Below are positions 19,648 to 31,754 of a stretch of DNA of 64,000 nt, piece after piece. The translations under genes were made by a program, and so were the position numbers. Source of the DNA: Clarireedia homoeocarpa (taxonomy: Eukaryota; Ascomycota; Leotiomycetes; Helotiales; Rutstroemiaceae); contig LNKV01000038.1 in NCBI GenBank assembly GCA_001465935.1, positions 8,176 through 72,175 on the forward strand, given 5' to 3'. Each line of letters begins with the position of its first letter. Position 1 is the stretch's first letter. Below the pieces are notes generated by a model, which did not search any database, was not told where the DNA came from, and saw only the letters and a list, made by a program, of their open reading frames with translations.

Positions 19648-22440
19648 ATGGAGTCGAAAGCTCGAGTATGTTATTCTCAAGAGTGTTACAGGTGGGACTA
19701 ACCTTATGGGCGCAGGATGTTGAACTTAAAATAGAGAAATCCAACACCAAACAAGAGGCGTTGGATACTGCCATTGCTGCTACAGAATTGTATATGAAGG
19801 CATTGAGACAAGTCTCTAACGAAGTCGACAAAGCAAGGATCACTCGCAAGTGCAATCAACTAATAGTGAAGGCTGAGGAGATCAAAAAGTCATCAACCTG
19901 GCCTCCGCAAAATAGTGATGCCTTTTCAAGAGTTCCGGTATCTGAGAGGCGTCTAAGTAAACACGAGGAGCTTATTATATTAGAGGGTTCCAGATTACAT
20001 GGATTCATATTCCCACCTTGGACATCTGAGCCCGATGATTCTGTATTCCAACCTTCCTCTGTAGATGCACCTATTTATAAGTATGTATATTTGAAGTTCT
20101 ATTTACTTCAACTGGGTTCTGACATTAATAGAGATTCCTCATCCCTAAAGCTTTCGGACGCTCAGCTTGAGACCTTCGCTGGTTGGAAAAGACCACGTGA
20201 GAGAGAGGACGTCCTCTCGCAGATATCAGGAAATGTCGAAAGTGATGAAATATTTATGACTGCAACTAAGGATATCGATCTTGTTCAAGATATTACTACA
20301 GATTGTTCGGTAGTCGCTAGTCTCTGCGCAGGAACTGCACGTGCCTCGAAAGGTCACAGTAAAGTGCGACCTAGCCTCCAGTATTTGATATGATATTGAA
20401 GCTGACATAGCTACTGCCAGGTCCTAGCTACCATTCTGCGCCCATATGACAAAACTCTGTCACGACCGAGGGCATCGGGAAATGGAAAGTACATACTTCG
20501 CCTCCAGTTCAATGGTTGTTACAGAAAAGTGACAATAGACGACCGGCTCCCAACGTCTAGCTCCTCACGTAGTCTTCATGTCGTAGACAGGAACAATCCC
20601 GGTCTGCTATGGCCCGCGTTAATTGAGAAGGCGTATCTCAAAGTGCGAGGTGGATATGATTTCCCAGGATCAAATTCCGGCACCGATTTATGGGTCTTGA
20701 CTGGGTGGATTCCAGAGCAGATCTTTCTCCAGAGGTAGGTTCCGGAGTTCAGGAACCAAGAGTAAGACTTTTTTACTGACCGAGACCCGCCGAAGCGATG
20801 AACTCCAATCGGAATCACTGTGGAAGCGAATTCACAAGTCTTTTGAGTTTGGTGATGTTTTGATCACGCTAGGCACAGGCAAAATGACTCGAAGAGAGGA
20901 GCATGATCTAGGCTTGGCGGGCGAGCACGATTATGCAATTCTGGACATGAGGGAGTCTGCCTCACAACGATTACTCCTCGTTAAGAATCCTTGGTGCGAC
21001 GGTATGGCTTGGAAAGGATCAAGACGAAGGCCAACCGATGAAGAACCGACTACAGGCAATTGGGCGGAAGACCTACGCGAGTCTTTGGAGGATCCAGATG
21101 TTGTAAGCAGACCTCCGGGTACCTTCTGGATGGTCTTTGAGGATGTTGTACAGAACTTCGAATCCCTATATCTTAACTGGAACCCAGGCCTATTTCGATA
21201 TCGTCAGGATCATCACCTGTCCTGGACCATACCCGTAGTAAATACAATGGGAACTCTGGACCAGAATCCTCAGTATGTTGTTCAATCAAACCGCAGTGAA
21301 AACGTCTGGGTCTTGTTGAGCCGTCATTTTACGACAGAAGAACACGACATTGCTCAGAGATCGAGCACATCCAGTTCTACATCAAGTGCTCTTGGCTTTA
21401 TTGCTCTCTATGTATTTGACGCGGATGGGCGTCGAGTTTATGTGAGCGATGGCGCTCTACATCGCGGAGCCTACGTAGATTCACCACAAACCTTGGCAAG
21501 ATTTGAGATGTCCCCAAACAAGCCATATACAATCGTTGCTGCCCAGCAGGGATTACCCTTACCCAAGTACACCTTTACATTTTCCTTCTTTTCAAGATCG
21601 CCGCTGGCGATCCAGTCTGCGCAAGACAGCCTCATCCACTGCACTTCACATAGTGGAGCATGGACATCACGAACAGCCGGCGGTAACGCTGGCGCAGCAT
21701 CCTACCCCTCTAATCCGCAATTCAGCATCTCCGTATCTACTACCACGGACATGGCGCTCGTCCTAGAAGCCGACCGAGAAGACCTTGCCGTTCATGTGAC
21801 GATGGTATGGGCAGGTGGAGAACGTGTAACAGTTGTCAACGCCCGAGATATCGTCGGAGCATCTGGCGACTATCGAAGGGGATGCGCCCTCGCCGAACTG
21901 CAGAATGTAGCCGCAGGAAAATACACCATCGTCTGCTCGACATTCGAAGCCGGAGAAACGGGGAATTTCGTGTTGCGCGTGCGGTCATCCGGTCGGTGTG
22001 AGATCCGACCTGTTCTAGCGGAGACGGCAGGACGTTTGGTCAATCGCCTGCCGAATTTGATGTTTCCCGACGGCGCAGATAGAATGCTAGCACCTGTAGC
22101 TATCTCAAGGTTGACACGTCTAAGGATCGTCGCGAAATCAGGAAATGCTATGAGATGGCCCACGCCTCCTAAGACTCGACCTTCGCTCAAAGTTTGTCTG
22201 GAAAGAGGACAAGGACCTAACAAGGTAGTTCTAGTGAGCTCGGGCGATGGAGATTTCAGCGATGCACCAGCAGGCATTCGCACCGCGGATATTGACTTGA
22301 GTCCTGAGATGACTAGCTTGGGTGGTATTTGGATAGTAGTCGAGCGTCTTGGTGGAAGGATAGGTTGCGACGAAGTATTCGTAGAGGTATTGAGCGATTC
22401 TCATGTCGCTGTAGGTGCGTGGGGTACAGGGGATGGCTGA
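19648..22440 (+). CDS. palB: Calpain-like cysteine protease PalB/Rim13 of ambient-pH signalling
   Basis: Five exons: 19648-19665, 19716-20080, 20132-20363, 20421-20734 and 20796-22440 (introns 50-61 nt), giving 857 residues. An N-terminal MIT-type helical region (AATELYMKALRQVSNEVDKA) precedes the calpain catalytic domain. The catalytic triad is visible: Cys186 in TTDCSVVASLC, His354 in GEHDYAILD and Asn374 in KNPW. The C-terminal half carries two calpain C2-like/domain III segments. In Aspergillus and yeast this protease is recruited to ESCRT-III and processes the PacC/Rim101 transcription factor at neutral to alkaline pH. The first exon has only 18 nt. Intron 2 is 51 nt and free of stops, so its retention would insert 17 residues. 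The final intron uses the acceptor GAAG at 20795, which restores LQSDELQ. Confidence 0.93.
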
Positions 22441-22825
22441 GCATCTGAAGTCATGTTTGAGAAGACCGACCAAAAATCGCCATATGTTATTGAAGAACTG
22501 TGGAAGTATGGACAATAAGAGAAAAAAAATACAAATATTCAATGCCCATTTCCAATTTTGAAACCGGGCCCAGAAAATTCACGCTGAGTTGTAAAAAAAA
22601 TTCTTCTGGTATATCACCATGCCCCGGGACTCCAGTCATAAACTCGTTATTGGCCACCAAGAAGTCAAAAAACCGCCGCCCCTTCTCCCCCTCCAAGAAA
22701 ACGCCGGCCTTATGTCTGCAATCAAAATATGACCAAGGTTCTCCTAGCCATAGATATCCTGCTTTTGGGTGCGGTTGCATATATATTGTTATCCCTATAA
22801 AAGGGAAGACCATCTTCCTTTAAGC
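22441..22825. other. Convergent 3' intergenic between palB and the C2H2 gene
   Basis: The palB and zinc-finger genes run towards each other here. Overlapping short ORFs on both strands are hydrophobic and low in complexity, with no domain; this is 3' UTR and terminator space. Confidence 0.5.
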
Positions 22826-24401
22826 TCAACTGCCTCCTCGACGCCTGCGTCCCCTGTTACCCCCTTCTGGTCTCTGTGAAAGCACCTCTCTTAACTGAGG
22901 GTCATCTTTATCCTTGTCTGTATGATGCACTCGGACATGTCTAGATCGAGTCAGTGAATTTGTTCAAAGAGTTAAAACTGTGAGAGCAGGCCGTCCAGAA
23001 GATGGTAGGAAAACACTACCAAAAATAATAAATATTATATACCTTTGAAGATTGTCTGGTCGTGGGTATTTGTGCTCTCTATCAGGACAAAAGGGACAGA
23101 CATAACCAGGCGATTCATGGACCAGTCCATGCCTAATCATCTCATTCTTCCTCTTGAATCCCTTGCCCCCTTCGCCCCGAGGACAACCTTTGACTGGGCA
23201 GTAATGCGGTCTGTTAGAGGAATGAACGTTGGCATGCGAATTTAGCAGATACTAAAGGCATGCTATTAGTACCCTTTCATTGAATCAAGGTTGGAACAGT
23301 TGCTGAGCTTACCTGAGTCTGAAAGGGTGGGGCGGTGCAGCCAGGATTAGTACACTGGTAACCGCCAACTTGTGGATTGGTGATACCATCGATACTCATG
23401 CGATCGATTCCGCTAGCGGGAGTCGAGCCAGATTGATCTGTACTTGGAGTTTCGGTATTGCTGCCGCTACTGTAATCGGCAGCAGCCACAAGCTGAGGTA
23501 CATCTGACTGTGACGGTGCTCTAGGTGCATTGAAGTAAGGTGGGCCAGGCCTGCCTGGAGAAGGTAGTTCTCGGCGAAGGTCAATTGGAGATTTGGCTGG
23601 CGGTGTTTTCCTAGGGATAGCATTGAACCGTGGTATGGGTGGTCCCGCTGGAGGGGATTGGGAGAAGGAGATTTCATTACGATTTTGTCCATCAGCAAGC
23701 TTGTTAATGTCACCAAGTTGATCAGTAAGATCTGTAATGGATGGCAGCGTAATTTGCTTGACTCCATTTCGATTTGTAGAGTCGGCGTGAGGCGAAGGCC
23801 GAATGGGTGGAAGCTCACCCTGTGGAAGTGCTTCGGTTTTAATTATGATTCCCGTCCTTGTTTCATGACGGGGGCCAATAAGGTGTAAGTGCGAGCTAGG
23901 TGAAGCTATCGTGGTATTAACTGGCTCGCTTGTATCGCCGGCCGTGGGCGATTTGAATGCCACTGGCGCATGAGCAACTTGGGATGCGCTATCTTTATGG
24001 ACTTTCAAGGCAGTCACTGCCATCGACGTCAGGTGGTGTAAATCCTCTTTGCTGCTATGCATATTCTCCTCGGTTATTTCCACTTCCGTTCCCCTGGTGG
24101 GACTCTCCTCCTCCTCATCTTCTGAAGGTAAAGCCTCGTTCCCCGCATTGAGCGCAATGTCTGGTCGCCTGCCCCCTGCCATCAACGAGACTAATACGGC
24201 ATCCGCTTGACAAGCTTGATTACTTGATCGTTTTGAAGAATTGCGACCTCCTGGGCTGGGCTTGGGACTCGGTGGCGGGAGGTGATAAGTCTCCGGACTA
24301 GGTGAGGGTTCTAATTTGACGGTCATCGCACACAATAATGGGCTACCGCGCAAGCCCACATCATCAGGATCATAAATGGCGTCTGAAATTCTCTCTGTCA
24401 T
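22826..24401 (-). CDS. C2H2 zinc-finger protein (putative transcription factor)
   Basis: Three exons: 24401-23313, 23251-23043 and 22940-22826 (introns 61 and 102 nt), giving 470 residues. The first 350 residues are disordered and rich in Pro and Ser, with an acidic patch (SEDEEEESP). The C-terminus holds three zinc fingers. Finger 1 begins YQCTNPGC and spans the first exon junction (HANVH). Finger 2 is YCPVKGC ... RKNEMIRHGLVH. Finger 3 is YVCPFC ... RPDNLQRHVRVHH. A basic RGRRRRGG tail acts as a likely nuclear signal. The finger set is well conserved in filamentous ascomycetes, but I know no assigned target genes. Splicing is essential: without it fingers 2 and 3 are lost. Confidence 0.85.
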
Positions 24402-24671
24402 AATGCCATTGGAATCACCAGGTAGATTGCGGACATTGATAGAGTAGGCTTGTAATCATAGCAGATCAGCCATCCAAGCCCGACTGACGGCGACAGAGAA
24501 TATTGAGCGGTCCTGAATATTGCGTGGCATGAATGATGAATGTAGTATGCACCAAAGGTTCGTAGTACGAGAGCGTGGCTGGCAGTGGGCCCTGTTAAAT
24601 TGGTCTTTTGTGTCCGCGAGAGGTCAAGGATTCGGAGTTGCTAAAATGCAGAGGTTCGCGACTGCTCGAAG

Positions 24672-24698
24672 TGGGTTGTGTGGGTTGTGTGGGTTGTG
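24672..24698. repeat. 9-bp tandem repeat (3 units)
   Basis: Three perfect copies of TGGGTTGTG, about 270 bp upstream of the zinc-finger gene start. Confidence 0.8.
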
Positions 24699-24972
24699 TG
24701 AGATGCCAATATTAACCTCAATATGCTCAATGTGCGGGCGCCGTTTGAAATCCGTACATAACTGTCGACGATCGAGCTATGACCAGCAGTAGTTTACGAG
24801 ATGGCGCAAACGGTTCGAGGCGCATAGGATGGAGAGGGGAAAGAGGTCGTTATTTTGGAGAAGGACGAGCAAAAAAGGGTAAGAAGGCAGAAATAATTGA
24901 GGTGAGGTACAGTACAGTACGGACGAACCGAGTGGATACCGAGTAGTCTACCCGGGGGGGTGGGCGTGGAGC

Positions 24973-25116
24973 AGCGTAGAAGGTAGAGCGTAGAGGTAGA
25001 GCGTGGAGTGTAGAGCGTAGAGGTAGAGCGTGGAGTGTAGAGCGTAGAGTGTAGAGCGTAGAGGTAGAGCGTAGAGGTAGACGAAGAGTGTAGAGCGAAG
25101 AGCGTAGAGCGCGGAG
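24973..25116. repeat. Minisatellite of TAGAGCG-type units
   Basis: Many degenerate copies built from GTAGAGCGTAGAG and GGTAGAGCGTGGAGT blocks, in about 145 bp. The units are purine-rich on the plus strand. No protein-coding function is seen. Confidence 0.85.
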
Positions 25117-25583
25117 CTCGAATTGAGGCGAGCGTGCGGTGCGTGCGTGGGTACTTTTTTTTTTTGGGCAGTAGAGCGTACAGTAGTAGTGCAGGAAAGT
25201 CAAAAGTAGGTCATGCCGGGGACTCTCTTGTAAATTTGCTCTTCAATTGCCGTAAATGTTGTGGGCAAGTCGGCGTAACCTGGTAATTGACACAATACTA
25301 AGGCAGGATAACGAGAGCTTCTATCGATGCTCCGAGGCAGAGGAGAGCCCTCTTCTGCAGAAGGTTGTCGTCCTGTTTGGGCGAGGGGTGATGGAGGAGG
25401 AGGAGGAGGAGGAAATGAGACGAGGAGAGGAGACAGAACCGGAGACAAGCCAGATGGACTTGGTCATGTCGTCTGTTTGGGAAACTAGAGCTAGGCACTC
25501 TACCTACATACTACTTACTGCGTAGTGACGGGTACGCAGTAGTGAGCGAGGAATGAGAGACGAGAAACGAGAAATGAGCGAGA

Positions 25584-25627
25584 CACTGGGCACTGGGCAC
25601 TGGGTACTGGGCACTGGGTACTGGGCA
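25584..25627. repeat. Tandem repeat of ACTGGGC/TACTGGG units
   Basis: About six units of 7 bp or so (CACTGGG and TACTGGG alternating), close to the next array. Confidence 0.75.
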
Positions 25628-25637
25628 TTACAGCAGA

Positions 25638-25710
25638 CACGAGAGACTCGAGACTCGAGACTCGAAACTCGAAACGAGAAACTCGAACGAGCAACTCGAC
25701 GAGAACCGAG
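25638..25710. repeat. Tandem repeat of ACTCGAGA units
   Basis: Degenerate copies of an 8-bp unit (GAGACTCGAGACTCGA and variants). The unit contains CTCGAG palindromes. Confidence 0.7.
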
Positions 25711-25999
25711 AAGGCAGAAACTTGGAGAGCAGAGTTCGACAGTGAGTAGCGGTATGAGTTACTTTCTAGAGCACCCATTGGGGCATCAATCGGGGCTGTG
25801 AATACGCTTGAGTAGATATCATAGGTAGCAGGCATGCGGTTGGAGGGGCCGAGGGGGGCACTGGAGAGGAAATGGAGTCACCCATGATGGCTGGATGGCT
25901 GGACTCAATCTCAACTGGCTGGACTTTCTGCAACTGCAACTGCGACTGCAGCTGCTACAACACAGGAGAGGACGAACTTGGACTAACTGGCCCGCTTGC

Positions 26000-26056
26000 T
26001 TTCTTATGTTCTAGGATGCGGATAGTTACAATTTCTTATGTTCTGGGATCCGGATA
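26000..26056 (+). repeat. Imperfect 25-bp direct repeat
   Basis: TTTCTTATGTTCTAGGATGC at about 26000 is repeated with three changes at about 26032, separated by a few bases. Confidence 0.65.
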
Positions 26057-26223
26057 CAACTCAAAACTGCGCGTGCTGATGCCACCCAGCTGTTACACCA
26101 TCACCATCACTGCACTATTCTTCTGCCGTAACCGTGCGTGTTATCTATCTGCTTTCCCCGTCCTCCAAATCTCTGATATCTATTCAGCTGACCCCTACGA
26201 TGCCATCAATGTATCGAACCAAA

Positions 26224-26322
26224 GACTGACCAAGGACTGACCAAGGACTGACCAAGGACTGACCAAGGACTGACCAAGGACTGACCAAGGACTGACCATG
26301 GACTGACCATAGACTGACCAAA
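26224..26322. repeat. 11-bp minisatellite, nine units
   Basis: Nine head-to-tail copies of GACTGACCAAG. The first six are identical and the last three each carry one or two changes (GACTGACCATG, GACTGACCATA, GACTGACCAAA). The sharp homogeneity on one side suggests recent expansion. Confidence 0.9.
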
Positions 26323-27784
26323 GACCACATCAATCCCATGAACCCGACCATTCTGTTGAGACGCATTCAAAGAAAGCAATGAGCGCGGCCATTCGACACA
26401 GGCCAGAAGGACTCAGGATGTAACACGAGAAGGAGCAGTAAGAGAATGAGCCACGAATCAAAACACGCGATGCTTCCAGGTTTCTGCGGATTGCAAAGTA
26501 AGCACACACTTACATACTAGGTGGAAAGGGAAGAGACTCGCTCAACATGAGATTGACAACGTCAATAGTAATAATTGCATTGCACATTGCACACTGCACA
26601 CTGCAGCCTGCACTCAACGGTGAGAAGTGCGGTACGGCATCGTATTTTAATACATGACAATCCATTACTGTCGCATGCATCATCATTATCACTCTATCTT
26701 TGGCCCCCTTGAGCTGAGCTGACCTTCCCCTTCTTCCTCATCCTCATCCTTCCTCTTGCTTCTCGTCGTGGTTATCTGTTAACTTGCGAGAGTAGAGAAT
26801 TTCATCTCGTCTCACCTCATCAATCCCCACCCCAGCCTATCCATCCTATCTCATATCAATGAGGCTTTTACTACGTTAAGTTACCCTTCATTTTGGCTAT
26901 TACTCGTACACAGGAGCGAGTAAGTACACAGGCATGTTTCTTTTCATGACAAATTTTACTCGTCATTATTTCTACTCGAGACATATACTTACCCTCTCTA
27001 TCTAGCCTTAATCTGAATGGGAGGGGAGGGGGGAGGGAACGATGCAACCCAACCACTCCCACTTTCGAACGAGGGCGGTCATCGGGGTGTGATGCGGCTA
27101 AAATCTTGCGAGCCGCATGCAACAGTCATTGGTCCGAGCCGACGAATCTCCTGTAGGCGGTGATATATGAAGACGACGTAGTCATACTTTTCACCCACTG
27201 GTCACGGCAATAAGAATTAGCCTCATAGCCGATTAGTCGTGTGAATACGACGGTATCAAATTAGTCCCAACGCGCATTTCATTATCAAATCTTTCGAATC
27301 TTATTATTTTTGGGGTGACACTCAGCCACCATCTCTTACCATGCGTTGGGGGTTTCCAGTCATCCAGCACTATTTCATCGAATGCATGTGCAGATACTCG
27401 TACTGTGTACACATTCTAACCGATATTGTTCTATTAAAGGCGCAGTCAACAATATACCCTCCATCAACGCGAAAGATAGGATGATTGTTCAATTCGTCTA
27501 TTAACAGCTTAACGTTGTGACCCCGGGGCTCTTTAAACAAATACAGTCCAAAAACAGAAATCAATAGAACGTTGTCAAACCATAATACCATGACGCCATA
27601 ATCCAGTCCGTTCCTGTATCCAATGAAGTTATATGTCTCTGCCGGACTTTCGCTACAATCTTTCGTTCCGGGTTTACTGGGTATTTAAACTTGGCTATCA
27701 TATCATACCATACCACATGTTCTCCGTCCATCATTTATAATCCACAATCACCTCGACTTCAATCTCCCCACAGTGCGGTACTCT

Positions 27785-29260
27785 TCAAACGTGCTCAATT
27801 GGCTCTTCGGGTAAGAGTTCCTCAACTTCTGTTACGACGCATGATTTCAACGGAGGTCGAACTAGGTCATTGAACAGGAAGGTACCATAAACAAGTAGTC
27901 CGAATCCCACGACTTGTAACCACTTGAAGGTTTCCCAGCCCAGGAACAGAGACACGATCCAAATGAAGAGCGTGCGGCAGGTGTCTATGGTGGACCGCGA
28001 CGTAGCACTGACAGTTCGAGTGACTGAAAGTCCAAAGAAATTGAAACCACTAAATTGATTAGTCGCCAATAAAATATTTTAGTATGCATGAACACTTACC
28101 CAATGCTGATCATGATAAGTATGCTTGAAACCCCGATAGCCTTGTAATGGGTGATTTGTCTCCAGCCTTCAACGAGATCGAAATACCCATATTTACCAGC
28201 AGCCGTTCTTCCGACTGCGAGATGTAGGATAACCATCCCGACAACAGTAACCGTGAATCCGAACAAGCCTTCCCATCCTACCACCTTCAGAGGCTCCAAA
28301 GCATAGTTCTCCAAGATGTATTCCTCTAGAACGAACTGAGATGCTGTAAAGATCTGCGCCCCGGCAATCAAAAATACACCAATAATAGTGCGAAGTGCTT
28401 CCGGGGTTCTAGCTTCTCTCACAACCACTTGAAGTGCTTCTCTAGCGACGAGAACCGCCGAGGGTGCAGCTTTGTGATCTTGGTAAAGAGCACCAGCCAG
28501 TCCAACAACGGCAACTCCGAGAACGACTGTGACCAGGGCAAACCATTGAAATAGATGTAGCTTTCGTTTCAGGAAAATGACACTGAACAGACCAACAAAG
28601 AGAACCAGGGCTCCTCGGGTCATTTGGTAGATAGACGGCACTACAAACAGAAGACCGACGTTCACTAATATCGTTAGCATCCGCCAATGAACTAATACAA
28701 GCTGAAAAGGTTCGGCAAGCATGTTTTCCTGTTCCGGGATACCCATAGAAAGATGGCGCTTCTGAAATCACTTACTCAAGGTTGTTCCGCAGATATCACA
28801 GATGGCCGGCAGTGCCAATAGCAGAATGCGTGCTCCAACCAAAGGCAGTCTCCCTTCATCTCCCAGTGTTTTCGAAGTCGAGGTGATGCTGGCGGCATCG
28901 TTGTCCACCGCCTCTCCTTCATTTGTGTGTATCGGCTCGTAACCTTCAGGTTTCGATTGTTTCGCGAGATAATGACGATAAAGGGAGAAGCCGCCAACGA
29001 ATAACCAACAGCCCATCTCGCCAACAAACATCTGAGCCGTTTGTATGACCGGTTGCTCGAAAAGCGCGCGCTTCTTCGGATTAGGATCATCGCAGTTTCG
29101 AACGCAGATGTTGTCCTAGATGACGGTCAGCAAGGCCAATACCGCGGGGGCTTGCAGTTTTGGAAGGTAAACTGACCTGATACTTTGTGAGAAGAGTATT
29201 GCACACGCCCGTCAGCAGCATCATAGCCACCAAAACGGGAATGAGCGCCTTGATAGCCAT
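27785..29260 (-). CDS. Drug/metabolite transporter superfamily protein, SLC35F6-like
   Basis: Four exons: 29260-29177, 29115-28776, 28664-28100 and 28049-27785 (introns 61, 111 and 50 nt), giving 417 residues. About ten membrane helices are seen, starting with LIPVLVAMMLLTGVCNTLL. A hydrophilic loop of about 45 residues lies between helices 2 and 3. The motif SIYQMTRGALVLFVGLFSVIFL in the middle of the protein is characteristic of the SLC35F6/EamA branch. Members sit in endomembranes or the plasma membrane and transport nucleotide sugars or unknown small solutes; the substrate here cannot be inferred. The start at 29260 gives a complete first helix. Confidence 0.85.
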
Positions 29261-30113
29261 GTTGGCGATATCGATGCGGAAGAGGGTTGGGAGTCGATGT
29301 TGGGAATGTACGGTAAGCTTTAACAGATCAGGACTATCTGCATTTCGAGATTGATAGAGGTAAGAAGATGTTCAGACGACACTCCGCGAAGTATCAAATC
29401 AAGTTGAATGACTGAATTCAAAACAATAGAAGTATTTGAAGGGTGGTGTTGACCCGATGACTTTGTCTTTGTTATTTACTATTGAGGTACTGATGCATGC
29501 TAGTCGGCGTCTTGTTACTGTACTGAGTAGGGGAGCTAGGCATCCCCGGGTTAGGAGTGTACATAGATAGGCGAACCTCCGTGCATATACTAATGACTGT
29601 GTGGGGAGCCTTGATTTCGTCACAAGACCAGCCTCCCAACTTGACCTTGACTAGTTGAGTCAGTTCCTTGATCATTTTACTATCCAGGTACGCGTACTTC
29701 GTACACTTCAGCATGTAATTTTCATTGACTCTTTCATCAACTTTTAGGTATGCATTCAATTGTGAGGACTATTCTCAGGATTCATGGGTCATTCCATTTT
29801 CTACATCGCTGAAGCTTGTATTAAACACACGCCCACGAAAGGAATACTGTAAACTCAATACAATACACAATTCGAGCGTGCTCTCGCTATGATAAGGAGA
29901 GCCGACTGCCTGGACCGATAGATAAATTCAACGCCTTATGAACTCCTACGCTTCCCAATCAGAGTGCACACAAAGTATGTAAGTAGGTATTCATACAAAC
30001 GAACGACTCCAGGAATATCTGTGTTGTTCGAGGTTCCTTCATGAACGATCTCTCTTAGCACTTCTCCCTATGCGTTCTCCCCGAGATCCGGATGTGCTCT
30101 TGGCCAGTGATAT
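29261..30113. other. Intergenic between two minus-strand membrane-protein genes
   Basis: No gene is supported. The stretch should hold the promoter of the transporter and the 3' flank of the DUF2985 gene. Confidence 0.5.
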
Positions 30114-31754
30114 TTACTTATGTTTCCGCTCGTTCGGCTCCTTCGGCTTCTCATCCTTCATATTGTTGAAGTGGATGATACCCAGTTCCCTATCCTGCCT
30201 CAGCCTTTCCTGATCCTTTTCACTCACGGGGACTCCCTCAATAGCCTTGACTTTCTTGGATTCCATAAAACTCATGATACCGCCGCAACCTGCTACGATA
30301 CAAGCCAGTGCTACGAACAGTCCGGTGCTCCATGAGGGGCGATTATATCGGTTCATACCCCACTGTAGGTAAGGTCAGTAAAGTGTACAACGAACATGCT
30401 CCCCGTCAATGTAACTTGTTCTCTAGGGCTGGTTTCAAATACGAACAGAATGAATAAAACTTACCATAAGCCCCGAAAGCACAGCCTGTAGAAATGTATT
30501 CCAAACCATAGTCCAAACAACAAAGTCAAGCTTCCATAACGCAGTAGGCGGCGCTCGAACTCCTGTGAGTGGAGCGTCTGGCGATTTGGCAAGGGGATAA
30601 GGTACGCAACTTGGTGGAAGGTTCATGCCCTCCGTCTCAATCTCATCCGGTCCTAATTCAACAGGAAGTTCTTGCGATCCAGGAAGTCTGAACCATCCTC
30701 GATTAATCCCAGCAAGTCTTCGCAGTCCCATCTCGTCTTTCTTGATCCTAAAGCAAAGTAGGTAGTATAGATCCCGGAACCTCCATGGGATCGTGCCGAA
30801 GCCTGTAACACAGAAAAGAGCGTTTACAATCTGGCAGGTGATCTCGATCCATATTCGTCGTGGGGAGTTGATGTCGTTGCAAGTTGGATGGCACATAGCT
30901 GGTGCTGCATTGCACAGAAGCAAGAATAGCATACCACCCCAAGCCACTACATTCAGTCCATACACGACAACCAGAAAACCTATTGGCGTGAGGAAAAATT
31001 TCCAAAATGCTTTGAAGAATATTATAGTCGACTCTTGCCATGTATGCTTCGGTGGGAATTGATAGCCGTTGTCGAAGGGTGTGGTCCTGTAGCCAATATC
31101 CTCTTTTGTTGCATGAGATCTAGGGTTCTTGTCAATACTACTGCGAAGATCTGCAGGCTCGGATATATCGTCTTGAAGACCACTTTTGCCACCGACATTA
31201 CTGATAGCATTGGGTGGCGCCGAGTCGGGCGACTTGCGATTGACAAGGCTGTTCGCGTCGTGGCCCTCTTCTGTAGCTTCAGGAAGACTGTCATGCCGAA
31301 TATTTGCACCTGCAGTTGGCTCATCCCTATTGTTGAGTCCAATCGAGTCTTGTCTACTACCCACAGCGACTTCGCCAGCCTGCAAGCTTCTTCTGCTCAC
31401 TGAACTTGTACGTCTGTGCTTCTCTCGGACCTGCCCTTCAGCCGACCAGCCATCTACGTCGAAGCTTCCTCGCCTAATATCGAATATGGATGGGACTTTT
31501 GCTGCAATTTGCCCCGACGTGATCCACATACTTGTCGGAACCTCCGATTCTTCAAACTTCTTGGAAGCTGCACGAACACGACCTGCCGAGCCTGATGGAC
31601 CTCTGACTTTGCCATCTCTAACCTCACGATTGATATCGATGGAGCGTGGACCTCGTGGCAATGAGGGCTCACCTAATCCAGGAAACGGTTCAGAGCCCGA
31701 AGGGTTATCGTCGCGCATTGCATCACTGGTATTTGAGGGAGGCGAATCTGCCAT
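30114..31754 (-). CDS. DUF2985 family integral membrane protein
   Basis: Two exons, 31754-30465 and 30362-30114, joined in phase 0 over a 102-nt intron, give 512 residues. The first 230 residues are polar and disordered. A hydrophobic core follows: one helix pair from FFLTPIGFLVVVYGLNVVAWG, a Cys-containing loop (MCHPTCNDI), then the family signature INALFCVTGFGTIPWRFRDLYYL-like segment. The last exon adds WGMNRYNRPSWSTGLFVALA, the conserved end of the domain, so the 80-residue ORF at 30114-30356 is not a separate gene. The long frame upstream of 31754 begins only at TTG. The family is widespread in filamentous fungi and has no known biochemical function. Confidence 0.85.

Larger units (their letters stand above)
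24402..27784. promoter_or_regulatory. Long gene-free region with tandem repeats upstream of the C2H2 gene
   Basis: Over 3.3 kb without a supportable gene. It contains at least five short tandem arrays (listed separately), a poly-T run near 25155 and purine-rich tracts. Short ORFs here are translations of the arrays. Position suggests the extended promoter and 5' leader of the zinc-finger gene, or untranslated RNA. The right part is the 3' flank of the transporter gene ending at 27785. Confidence 0.5.

Noticed and set aside
24850..25203. Minus-strand ORF with repeated Leu/Arg/Ser/Thr units
   Set aside because: It is a translation of the TAGAGCG minisatellite; the repetitive protein follows from the DNA repeat.
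24973..26322. CRISPR-like repeats
   Set aside because: The arrays are head-to-tail without unique spacers and the genome is eukaryotic.
26184..26366. Minus-strand ORF with an 11-residue repeat
   Set aside because: An 11-bp array read in three frames yields an 11-residue period automatically; there is no start context or conservation evidence.
30114..30356. Independent 80-residue membrane protein
   Set aside because: The sequence joins in phase to the DUF2985 gene and completes its conserved domain.
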